A DNA stretch of 41,536 bases from Streptosporangiaceae bacterium (GTDB lineage: Bacteria; Actinomycetota; Actinomycetes; Streptosporangiales; Streptosporangiaceae), in NCBI GenBank assembly GCA_019239975.1, contig JAFAZE010000099.1, forward strand, positions 1-41,536, in the 5' to 3' direction. The number at the start of each line of letters is the position of its first letter. Position 1 is the first letter of the stretch. Made by a program: the position numbers and the translations under genes. The notes beneath the pieces are model-generated. The model made no database searches. It saw only the letters and a list, made by a program, of their open reading frames with translations, and was not told the DNA's origin. Shown here piece after piece: positions 24,088 to 31,242 of this stretch.

Positions 24088-25326
24088 CTACCGCTGCGTC
24101 AGGCGCATGACGCGCAGCGCGAGCTCCAGCGCGAACCTGGCGTCCGGATCATTGAGCCGGTCGCCGAAGGTCCGCTCGAACTGGCGTATCCGGTACCGGA
24201 CCGTCTGCGGGTGCACGTTCAGCAGTTCCGCGATCTCGGTGGCCGTTCCCCTGGTCTCCAGCCACGGCCCCAGGGTATCCGTGACCCGGCTGCGCTGCCG
24301 TGGCGTCAGGCGCGCCAGCATTCCCAGCTCCCCGCGGACGACGTGGTCGGCGAGGGCGGTGTCGGACAGCAGCCACAGCGTCACCAGGTGATCCTCGCAC
24401 CGGACGACGGGCGAGTCGGCGAGGACGCCCGACTCGCCCAGCGACAGCGCCTGCCGGGCCCACCGCAGCGAGTTCGCGGCGGCCGGCAGCGGTACCGTCA
24501 GCCCGATCGCGGCCGGGCGGCCGGCCACGGCCGCCTTCAGCATCAGCTCCCGTGTTTCCGTCACCGGGCCGGGGACGAGCAGATGCGGCTGAGGGCAGCT
24601 CAGGTCGGACAGGACGTCGGTATCGGGCAGCCGAACATCCGGCTGCTGCCCGGCGGCGCGGGCATCCGGGGCATATGCTCCGCCGGGCTCGGCCGGAGGC
24701 CGCAGCGCGACGGGTGTCACGGTTTCCGGCACCGTCCAGCCGGCGAGACCGGCCAGGTTGGTGATCGCGCGGCGTGGGGCCGGCGGCTGCTCGTGGATGA
24801 GCCGCAGCAGCCGCCGGCGCCACTCCTGCCGGGCCTCGCCCGACCGTGCCTGCGCCTCCTGGTAGCCCTCCAGGGACAAGGCGGCGAGCTCGTCCATGTA
24901 CCTAAAGACCGCCTCGGCGAGCAGTGACATGACCGTCGACGTGAGGTTGTTACGCTGCCCGAGCTTCATGATCCGGCGCCAGGAGACCTGGGCGCCGATC
25001 CGGTAGGCGGCCTGCAGGCTGTCCAGGCTCCTGCCCTCGTACGCCTCGTACTGGCCGAGCCGGCGGCAGACCTCATCGCGGCCGGCGCACGGCGTCGACG
25101 GATCCGCCATGAGATCGACGAAGGTCGTCAGCGCCTGTCCCACGCCCATCCGGAGTGCCTCTCCGTACGGTCCCTTCATCGGCCGTGCGTACTCCGGGAT
25201 GGCACGCCGTATCTCGGTGATGATCTCCTCGGCGGCGCCGGGCAGTTCCGCCCGCATGGCCGCGGTCAGCTGGCGGGGAAAGCAGGCGACGGAACCGGGC
25301 GGCGCCGGCCTGGCCGCGGGTGTCAT
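24088..25326 (-). CDS. PucR/CdaR-type transcriptional regulator, paralogue of the one at 18703-20133
   Basis: A 412-residue regulator with the same layout as its paralogue. The N-terminal helical region (A-E-I-I-T-E-I-R-R-A-I-P-E-Y-A-R-P-M) is nearly identical, and the C-terminal HTH_30 contains L-L-N-V-H-P-Q-T-V-R-Y-R-I-R-Q-F. It ends soon after the helix-turn-helix, as is usual, so it shows the ancestral C-terminus that the other copy has lost. Both starts are preceded by the same TTCG just before ATGAC, another trace of duplication. AAGG is the only ribosome-binding-site-like sequence. The ligand is unknown. Confidence 0.87.
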   Translation of the reverse strand: MTPAARPAPPGSVACFPRQLTAAMRAELPGAAEEIITEIRRAIPEYARPMKGPYGEALRMGVGQALTTFVDLMADPSTPCAGRDEVCRRLGQYEAYEGRSLDSLQAAYRIGAQVSWRRIMKLGQRNNLTSTVMSLLAEAVFRYMDELAALSLEGYQEAQARSGEARQEWRRRLLRLIHEQPPAPRRAITNLAGLAGWTVPETVTPVALRPPAEPGGAYAPDARAAGQQPDVRLPDTDVLSDLSCPQPHLLVPGPVTETRELMLKAAVAGRPAAIGLTVPLPAAANSLRWARQALSLGESGVLADSPVVRCEDHLVTLWLLSDTALADHVVRGELGMLARLTPRQRSRVTDTLGPWLETRGTATEIAELLNVHPQTVRYRIRQFERTFGDRLNDPDARFALELALRVMRLTQR

Positions 25327-25590
25327 CGAACCTTGTTCCACAGGCGGGTGTCCCTCGCGGGTGCGCTCCCCCCTTGCGTCAACGCCCCGAGCATACATGG
25401 AACGCGAATCGCCAGAAAGGCAATCCCGCGCCGCTGGCCGCGACGAGACCGTCGGTATTCTCGCCCGGCGATAACAGTCGGCCGCTCACTTGATGATAAA
25501 TCATGAGCGTCGCTCTTATCCGCCCCGGACAAGAATTCCGGACGGGTGCGATCATGTGAAGAATTCCGCCTGGGGAATCTTGATTGCCGT

Positions 25591-25623
25591 GTTACGGCGA
25601 CGTAACCTACTCGCCAGTAGTGG
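25591..25623. promoter_or_regulatory. Double palindrome upstream of the first exported-protein unit
   Basis: GTTACG-GCGA-CGTAAC (25591-25606) is directly followed by CTACT-CGCC-AGTAG (25607-25620); both are perfect dyads with 4-nt spacers. The second contains TACTCGCCAGTA, the core of the motif also present at 27675-27694 and 31061-31080. Probable operator pair. The rest of 25399-25590 shows no gene. Confidence 0.6.
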
Positions 25624-25635
25624 CTGGTGCCCCGA

Positions 25636-25732
25636 ATGCTGATGGCCCGGGGATACCGCTGCGGAAAGGGGTCGCCCCTGCACTCAGCATCGTGCGGCCG
25701 GCTTTGGCGTCAAAGCCTGCCCTAAGGCGCAC
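25636..25732 (+). ncRNA. Structured 5' leader of the first exported-protein unit
   Basis: ATGCTGA (25636-25642) pairs with TCAGCAT (25684-25690). It encloses CCG-CTG-CGG (25656-25664) and AGGGG-TCG-CCCCT (25667-25679), giving a closed multi-stem shape. A second stem-loop, GGCTTTG-GCGT-CAAAGCC (25700-25717), lies inside the pairing of GTGCG (25692) with CGCAC (25728-25732). No known riboswitch class is recognised; it does not match the c-di-AMP ydaO pattern. It could be a cis-regulatory RNA or an RNA-stabilising leader. Confidence 0.4.
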
Positions 25733-25762
25733 GGATCATCAGTCGAGGAGGAATTGATCTCA

Positions 25763-26464
25763 ATGCGCAAACGCCTGGCAAGCATGTTTTTCGTGGGAGC
25801 GGCGGCGGCAGCGGCCGTCGCCATCGCCGCCCCGTCGGCCTTCGCGTCGGGCGGGACGTGGACGGTCAGCCCGGGCGGGTCGTTCACATCGTCGCTGAAC
25901 AGCGGCACGTCGGCCGTGCTGTCCGACAGCAGCAACGGCCTCAGCCTGAGCTGTACGGCGTCGACGGCTTCCGGCTCCCTGAAGACGCCTCCGGCTGGCA
26001 GTGCCGTCCTCGGCGCCATCACCAGCATCAAGTGGAGTAACTGCTCGGGCCTGGGCGGCCTCGCCGCCGGGAGCGCGACGGGCAACGCGAGCGCCAGCAA
26101 CCCGTGGACGCTCACCGGCGCGGCATACAACGCGTCGGTTGACGGCGGCCAGACCACAGGGAAGATCACGGCCCCCGGGACAGGCGTCGGCGCCACCCTC
26201 AGCCTGACCGTCCTCGGCAGCCCCTGCACCGCCGTGGTCGGCGGCACCACGTCGGCTCCCGCCACGTCGACCGGGCTGTATGACAACACGTCCGGGCTGC
26301 TGGCGGCCACCAGCACCACCAACCTGAAGGTCATCAGCAGCAACTGCACGGGCCTGACGGCCGGCAACACGGCGACGTTCTTCACCAGCCCGGCCAGCAC
26401 AGCGGGAACAGCGGTCAGCCACGGCTACACGGTCAGCCCCAAGCAGAAGATCACCGACCCGTGA
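25763..26464 (+). CDS. Exported protein, family A (paralogue of 27933-28655)
   Basis: A 233-residue product with a clear Sec signal peptide: M-R-K-R-L, a hydrophobic Ala/Val run, and an A-F-A-S cleavage area near residue 29. The mature part is Ser/Thr/Gly-rich with four cysteines, in L-S-C-T, S-N-C-S, S-P-C-T and S-N-C-T, probably two disulfides in an all-beta fold. It aligns along its length with the protein at 27933, sharing G-T-G-V-G-A-T-L, V-G-G-T-T and V-S-H-G-Y. No enzymatic motif is seen. GAGGAGGA ten bases upstream favours the ATG at 25763 over the TTG at 25754. First gene of a unit with the family B protein. Confidence 0.85.
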   Translation: MRKRLASMFFVGAAAAAAVAIAAPSAFASGGTWTVSPGGSFTSSLNSGTSAVLSDSSNGLSLSCTASTASGSLKTPPAGSAVLGAITSIKWSNCSGLGGLAAGSATGNASASNPWTLTGAAYNASVDGGQTTGKITAPGTGVGATLSLTVLGSPCTAVVGGTTSAPATSTGLYDNTSGLLAATSTTNLKVISSNCTGLTAGNTATFFTSPASTAGTAVSHGYTVSPKQKITDP

Positions 26465-26498
26465 CCCGGACGGGATGACCGGGCCCGCCTGACACGCA

Positions 26499-26532
26499 GC
26501 CGCCCGGCCGGGCCGGGGCCCGGCCGGGCGGC
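26499..26532. terminator. Perfect 16-bp hairpin between two exported-protein genes
   Basis: GCCGCCCGGCCGGGCC (26499-26514) and GGCCCGGCCGGGCGGC (26517-26532) form a fully G+C stem with almost no loop. It lies 35 bp after the family A stop and 22 bp before the family B start. It may reduce read-through or protect the upstream mRNA. Confidence 0.6.
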
Positions 26533-26553
26533 GATCCGACGGAAGGAAAAGCC

Positions 26554-27507
26554 ATGAGACCCGTGCCGCCCGTCCCGGGACGCATATGCATGGGCGTCCT
26601 TGCCGCGCTTGCCGCGCTGGCCGTTTTCATTCCGGCGAGCGCGGCGCCGGCGGCCACGGTGACGCTGGGCGGCGACTGGGCTCCGTTTACCCGCTGCCCG
26701 GTCGACGACCCGGCGATGCTGGCCGCGGACGGCACGTCGAGCGTCGCGTTCTGCGTCGCCTCGGACTCGCCCAGCGGCTCTATCAAGATCGGGAACATCA
26801 CCGCGCCGACCCAGGACACCAACCTGCAGCTCGGCCTCGTCGAGAACACCAGCACGGGGGCGTTCTCCGTCGTCGCGCCATCCGGCGGGGCGATCGTCAC
26901 GGCGCCGATCCAGGTCCCCGGCGGCCTGCTGGGGCTGATGTGCCCGAGTAACATCCCGGTCGTGTCGGCGGTCTGCCAGCAGATCACCAGCAGCCGGCTG
27001 AACGCGGTCACCGCCGTCGTCCAGCCGGCCGGGAACCCGTCCGGCTTCAGCCTCGCCGCCGGGCTCGGCACCGGGACACCGATCGTCACCGTGCCGGTCA
27101 AGATCCAGCTGCGGAACCCGCTGCTCGGGCCGGACTGCTACCTCGGCTCGAACAGCCACCCGATCCTGCTTCACCCGCAGAACCTGACGACCCCGCAGGT
27201 CAGCAGCGAGCAGTTCGACGCGAACGGAACGCCTGACCCAAGCGGCGTCATGTTCGCGCTCGTCACCACGGGCGGAACGCAGGGCGACAGCTCCGCGGCC
27301 ATCCCCGGTGCCACCGGATGCGGCCTGCTCGGCCTCCTCGACTTCGCCGTCGATCTCAAGGTCGGCCTGCCCTCGGCGGCCGGCAACAACACGGTGACGC
27401 TGAACAACGCGTCGGCGTATCTCGTCGGCCTGAACGACCCGGCCGCCGCCGCGCCCAGCGACGGGAAGGACCTCTCCAGCTACTGGCACTCCGCCGTCCG
27501 GTCATAG
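26554..27507 (+). CDS. Exported protein, family B (paralogue of 29872-30858)
   Basis: A 317-residue protein with an N-terminal signal segment (about residues 10-34, A-S-A-A-P-A-A). The mature part begins W-A-P-F-T-R-C-P-V-D and has six cysteines that line up with those of the paralogue at 29872. Shared segments include A-P-S-G-G-A-I, V-P-G-G-L-L-G, P-V-K-I, N-P-L-L-G-P-x-C-Y, and the C-terminal D-G-K-D-L-S-x-Y-W-H-S-A-V. I recall related secreted actinobacterial proteins with the L-G-x-x-C-Y-I-G motif, but none with a known function. It follows the family A gene and is probably co-transcribed. Confidence 0.85.
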   Translation: MRPVPPVPGRICMGVLAALAALAVFIPASAAPAATVTLGGDWAPFTRCPVDDPAMLAADGTSSVAFCVASDSPSGSIKIGNITAPTQDTNLQLGLVENTSTGAFSVVAPSGGAIVTAPIQVPGGLLGLMCPSNIPVVSAVCQQITSSRLNAVTAVVQPAGNPSGFSLAAGLGTGTPIVTVPVKIQLRNPLLGPDCYLGSNSHPILLHPQNLTTPQVSSEQFDANGTPDPSGVMFALVTTGGTQGDSSAAIPGATGCGLLGLLDFAVDLKVGLPSAAGNNTVTLNNASAYLVGLNDPAAAAPSDGKDLSSYWHSAVRS

Positions 27508-27674
27508 GACAAGAAGGGGGGCGCCGCCAGGACCCGGTAACCCCCGCAGGCAAGTCCGTCTCGCACTCAATCGCTGATAATTTCACCCTGCTGCCGCTGT
27601 CATCTTGTGACAAGGGCCCGGTGCCGCCCAGAGGTTTCGCGCCGCGTATATTGCAGCCCATCTGGCGCGAAGCT

Positions 27675-27694
27675 AAGGTACTCATCAGTAACTT
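27675..27694. promoter_or_regulatory. Palindromic operator-like site before the second exported-protein unit
   Basis: AAGGTACTCATCAGTAACTT is an imperfect dyad with the AAG/CTT and TACT/AGTA arms perfect. It matches the sites at 25608-25619 and 31061-31080. It lies 239 bp before the next start codon, in a 425-bp gap that otherwise shows only leader structure. Confidence 0.6.
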
Positions 27695-27806
27695 GATCTC
27701 CTTCGCCGGGCGAGTCCCCGCGATGGGCCCATGGCCCAGAACCCAGGCGCGCCTCGCCGGGAGGGGCGATGAGCATCGAGACGATCGTCAGGGGGTGACC
27801 GAGTGC

Positions 27807-27847
27807 TTCCGCGGCGCATGTCCGGGCGCTGTTCGGGACCCGCGGAA
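27807..27847 (+). other. Stem-loop in the 5' leader of the second exported-protein unit
   Basis: TTCCGCG (27807-27813) pairs perfectly with CGCGGAA (27841-27847), with an inner GTCC/GGAC pairing. It is part of a roughly 240-nt leader between the operator-like site and the start codon at 27933. Function unknown. Confidence 0.4.
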
Positions 27848-27932
27848 ACCATATCCGGTTAAGTCGCGCATGACGGAGCGGTCAGCGCGAGACTGTTCTT
27901 TTGCCTCACCCATCCCAAAGAAGGGACTGCAG

Positions 27933-28655
27933 ATGAAGAAGCGGCTAGCCACCATCTTGCTTGCAGGAGGAGCGGCCGGCGCCGTGCTCGCCATGAGCGC
28001 ACCCGCCGCGGTCGCGGCGACACCGACCTGGAGCTCGACTCCGGGCGGTGCCTTCACGTCGGCAACGAACGCGGGCACGACGACGGTGCTCAAGGACCTC
28101 AAGACCGGGTCCACCATCACGTGCACCACGTCGGCGGCGAACGGCGCGCTGAAGAAAGGCCACAAGCTCCCCGGCGCCGGCATCGGGTTGATCACGGCCG
28201 TGACCTTCGGCACCACCGCCTCCAAGTGCAAGGGCCCGTTCGGCAGCACCTGGACGTCGGTCGGCTCCGCGACCCCCAAGAGCCCGTGGCTGCTCAACGC
28301 GAAGACGTACAAGGGCAGCGTGGACAAGGGCCAGACGGCCGGGACCATCACGCACGCCGGCACCGGGGTCGGCGCCACGCTGCACGGCTCGGTGCTCGGC
28401 GCCAACTGCACGGCGAACGTCGGCGGGACCACGAAGGCCCCGGCGCTGGCGAACGTCCTGTACGACAACGGCAGCGGGCTGCTCGCCGTCACCAGCACGG
28501 CCAACCTGAAGATCCTCAGCACCAACTGCCCGGGCATCAGCGCCGGCGATGCGGTAACGTTCGTGACCTCGCCGGCCAGCAGCGCCGGGAAGACGGTCAG
28601 CCACGGGTACGCCGTCAAGACCAAGAACGGCAAGGAGACGATCACCAGCCCGTGA
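27933..28655 (+). CDS. Exported protein, family A (paralogue of 25763-26464)
   Basis: A 240-residue protein with a Sec signal peptide (M-K-K-R-L, hydrophobic Ala/Gly core, cleavage near A-V-A-A at residue 29). The four cysteines (I-T-C-T, S-K-C-K, A-N-C-T, T-N-C-P) match those of the paralogue. The mature part is much richer in lysine than the Ser/Thr-rich copy, so surface charge has diverged while the scaffold stayed the same. Function unknown. It heads a unit with the genes at 28749 and 29872. A weak AAGGGA precedes the ATG; the long open frame upstream (from 27318) is not homologous. Confidence 0.85.
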   Translation: MKKRLATILLAGGAAGAVLAMSAPAAVAATPTWSSTPGGAFTSATNAGTTTVLKDLKTGSTITCTTSAANGALKKGHKLPGAGIGLITAVTFGTTASKCKGPFGSTWTSVGSATPKSPWLLNAKTYKGSVDKGQTAGTITHAGTGVGATLHGSVLGANCTANVGGTTKAPALANVLYDNGSGLLAVTSTANLKILSTNCPGISAGDAVTFVTSPASSAGKTVSHGYAVKTKNGKETITSP

Positions 28656-28684
28656 CGCGGGAGATGATCACCTGCACCTGATCG

Positions 28685-28729
28685 CCGGGCCGTCCGGCCG
28701 GAAACCCCCCCGCCGTCCGGGCGGCCCGG
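28685..28729. terminator. Hairpin between exported-protein genes
   Basis: CCGGGCCGTCCGG (28685-28697) pairs with CCGGGCGGCCCGG (28717-28729) except at the central mismatch. It lies 29 bp after one stop and 19 bp before the next start, so it is more likely partial attenuation or mRNA protection than full termination. Confidence 0.5.
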
Positions 28730-28748
28730 TACTCCGACGAGGTAGGGA

Positions 28749-29846
28749 ATGAGCAGCTCATCGCGCTGGGCAGGGGCAGGGGTCCGCAGGCCGGGCTGGA
28801 AGGCCGCCGCCGGCGCGGTCATGATCGTGACAGGGGTGATCCTGGTGGTCACCCCGGCCTTCGGCACGCTGTCGCCGCGCCCGCAGCCGTCCGCCGCCTG
28901 TGCATCCCCTACCGGGGGGACAGGGCCCTCTACCGGGGGGACGGGGCATCCCAGCGCCGCACCGGGGGAGCAGTGTCACTCCGCCCGGCGCGCACCGTCC
29001 GGCGGCCTCACCGGCGCTGGGGCGCGAGGCTCACGCTCCCGCGCGGCCAGCTCCTGCTTCTTCAAACAGCCCACTGAATGGATAGGCTCGGCGTATCTGG
29101 CCGGATGGGCCAACGCCGCCAAGCTCAAAGGGGCCGCGTTGCTCAGCCCGGGCGCCTGGGACGAGCCGAAGTCGGCGCTCCAGGACCTCCACGGCTGGTA
29201 CCTGATCAGTGACCTTTGCAACAACACCCTCTACCAGTACGTGACCGGTGCTCTTGACTACGGGAAGCACCACGTGCCCCAGTTCCCGCCGGGCCGGACA
29301 ACGTTCCTGAGCTTCGGTTTCATGCCCACCACGGCGACGATGCAGCTTTCGCAGGTGCCGATAAGGTGCATGGACGTCATGGGCCACCTGGTGGCGCCGC
29401 CACCGACGTACGAGTGCATTGTCGCCGCCTCGAACCAGGCAACTAACAGTTATATCGTGACGGCAACCTCGGAGATGCAGATAAGGATCTCCGACGTCCG
29501 GGTGAACGGGGTGAAGCTCGACGTAGGAAACAATTGCCGTACCGCCGCGCTCATGCATACGGTCCTGCAGGCGTCGAGTGGCAACCAGTACGATGTCCTG
29601 AATGGCGGGATACTCCAGGGATCGCCCACGATCCCACGGTGGACCGGGTGCGGCGTGCGGGAAAATCTCGACGCCATAATTGACGCGGCCCTTGCTGGCA
29701 AGGGAAACTTCACATTGGTGACTCAGGGGCCGACCTGCGCGTTCTGGATAAACCCGCCAAATGGCCTGAACGCAAACTGCAGGATACCGCCGGGCCCCGG
29801 GCATCCATACGGCGTACCCAAGTATTACCCCATACCCGAGCGCTGA
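28749..29846 (+). CDS. Membrane-anchored or exported protein, unknown family
   Basis: A 365-residue product. An N-terminal hydrophobic segment at about residues 19-40 (A-A-G-A-V-M-I-V-T-G-V-I-L-V-V) acts as a signal or anchor. A Gly/Thr/Pro-rich stalk of about 55 residues follows, with a repeated T-G-G-T-G unit, then a globular domain with nine or so cysteines. The domain starts around A-S-S-C-F-F-K-Q-P-T-E-W-I. I do not recognise a family. A+T-richer codon choice appears in parts of the 3' half (29430-29830) compared with neighbours. It lies between a family A and a family B gene and is probably co-transcribed with both. Confidence 0.78.
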   Translation: MSSSSRWAGAGVRRPGWKAAAGAVMIVTGVILVVTPAFGTLSPRPQPSAACASPTGGTGPSTGGTGHPSAAPGEQCHSARRAPSGGLTGAGARGSRSRAASSCFFKQPTEWIGSAYLAGWANAAKLKGAALLSPGAWDEPKSALQDLHGWYLISDLCNNTLYQYVTGALDYGKHHVPQFPPGRTTFLSFGFMPTTATMQLSQVPIRCMDVMGHLVAPPPTYECIVAASNQATNSYIVTATSEMQIRISDVRVNGVKLDVGNNCRTAALMHTVLQASSGNQYDVLNGGILQGSPTIPRWTGCGVRENLDAIIDAALAGKGNFTLVTQGPTCAFWINPPNGLNANCRIPPGPGHPYGVPKYYPIPER

Positions 29847-29871
29847 GCGTGCGGGAAAGGAGAGTCAGGCA

Positions 29872-30858
29872 ATGAGACCGATCGCCGGCAAGGCGCGTAC
29901 GACGCTGCTCGGCGCGCTGGCGGCTCTCGCTGTGTTCATCCCGGCCGCCGCGTCCGCGGCGTCGCACCCATCCGCGGCGTCCCGCCCGTCCGCGGCGTCC
30001 GCGGTAAAGCTGCGGGGCGGCTGGGCGCCGTTCACCCGCTGCCCGGTGGACAGCAAGGCGATGCTCGCCGCGGACGGCGTGAACCACATCGCCGTGTGCG
30101 TCGCGTCCAGCTCGCCCACGGGCTCGCTCACGATCGGCAGCCAGACGCTGGCGGCCGGGGCGAGTAACCTGCAGTTCGGGCTCGTCGGCAGCTACGCCTC
30201 CGGGTTCTCGATCGTCTCGCCGGCCGGCGGCGCGATCTCCGCGGCGCCGGTCAACGTCCCCGGCGGCCTGCTCGGCATCGTGTGCCCGACAAACAACCCG
30301 CTCCTCGCACTGCTGTGCAGCATGCTCGTGAACAGCCCGCTGAACGCGGTCACGGCCACGATCCAGCAGGCCGGAGCGCCGTCGAACTTCAACTTCACCG
30401 CCGGCATCACCGCCGGGAAACCGATCGTCACGATCCCGGTGAAGATCCACCTGTCCAACCCGCTGCTCGGCCCGAGCTGCTACATCGGCACGAACGCGAA
30501 CCCGATCGTGCTGCGGCCGAAGAACAAGACCACGCCGAACGTCCGGGGCGACAGCTTCAACGCCAACGGAACGCCGAACCCCAGCGGCGTGATGTCGGGC
30601 ATCTTCAGCACCGGGGGCACCCAGGAGGACACGTCGTTCGCCGTGCCGGGAGCCAGCGGCTGCACCCTGCTGGGCCTGGGGCTCCCCATCAACTTCCTGG
30701 TCAACCAGAAGGAGGGACTGCCCTCGCCGGCAGGCCACAACAGCCTGGTGCTGAGCAGGGCGTCAGCCTACCTCGCCGGCCTCAGCGACCCGGTCTCGGC
30801 GGCGCCGAACGACGGCAAGGACCTCTCCAGGTACTGGCACTCAGCGGTGCTTCCGTAG
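29872..30858 (+). CDS. Exported protein, family B (paralogue of 26554-27507)
   Basis: A 328-residue protein with a signal peptide (about residues 1-32) and a short S-A-A-S-R-P repeat after the cleavage area. The core aligns end to end with the protein at 26554: W-A-P-F-T-R-C-P-V-D, G-A-I, V-P-G-G-L-L-G, N-P-L-L-G-P-S-C-Y-I-G, and the shared C-terminus D-G-K-D-L-S-R-Y-W-H-S-A-V. Six cysteines are conserved. AAAGGAGAG precedes the ATG. It is the last gene of its unit, closed by the very strong hairpin at 30930-30975. Function unknown; placed next to mce genes. Confidence 0.85.
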   Translation: MRPIAGKARTTLLGALAALAVFIPAAASAASHPSAASRPSAASAVKLRGGWAPFTRCPVDSKAMLAADGVNHIAVCVASSSPTGSLTIGSQTLAAGASNLQFGLVGSYASGFSIVSPAGGAISAAPVNVPGGLLGIVCPTNNPLLALLCSMLVNSPLNAVTATIQQAGAPSNFNFTAGITAGKPIVTIPVKIHLSNPLLGPSCYIGTNANPIVLRPKNKTTPNVRGDSFNANGTPNPSGVMSGIFSTGGTQEDTSFAVPGASGCTLLGLGLPINFLVNQKEGLPSPAGHNSLVLSRASAYLAGLSDPVSAAPNDGKDLSRYWHSAVLP

Positions 30859-30929
30859 CGCCAGATGCTCCTGGAGGGTCGCATGGCACGGCGCGCAGGG
30901 TGATTCAGCGCTCGCGCGGCGCGCCAGAA

Positions 30930-30975
30930 CCGCGGCTACCCGCCGGTGTTCCCGCTCACCGGCGGGTAGCCGCGG
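30930..30975. terminator. Perfect 19-bp hairpin, strong terminator candidate
   Basis: CCGCGGCTACCCGCCGGTG (30930-30948) pairs without mismatch with CACCGGCGGGTAGCCGCGG (30957-30975) around an 8-nt loop. It is 72 bp after the last exported-protein gene and separates that unit from the mce operon promoter. Confidence 0.85.
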
Positions 30976-31060
30976 CCACAGGTTCATCACCTATTGACAA
31001 TGATGCCTTTGACCATTACGTTTCGGCGTCGTTGCTTGCGGGCCAACCTGTGGCGACGTT

Positions 31061-31080
31061 AAGATACCCGCCAGTAACTT
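31061..31080. promoter_or_regulatory. Palindromic operator-like site before the mce operon
   Basis: AAGATACCCGCCAGTAACTT repeats the motif found before both exported-protein units. TTCTGG-N6-CCAGAA lies next to it (about 31085-31102), and a half-site CGCCAGTAAC recurs at 31184-31193. The remaining 30976-31242 gap shows no gene. I infer a regulator shared by all three units; its gene is not identified. Confidence 0.62.
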
Positions 31081-31242
31081 TTAGCTTCTGGCCGTAACCA
31101 GAACCGGCGGCCTTGCCACGCTGCCAAGCTGGTCATCGTGTACGCGAAGGCGGCCGGACTACAGCCGGGATAGAGGAGTTTCGCGCCAGTAACCGGAGCC
31201 GGCGAGGAGCCCGTCGCGGATAAGGACGTCCGGAGGCGTGGG

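Noticed and set aside
25636..25732. c-di-AMP (ydaO) riboswitch before an exported-protein gene
   Set aside because: Position fits the known actinobacterial use, but the conserved GGGGGACCCA-type and CUAACC-type segments are not present.
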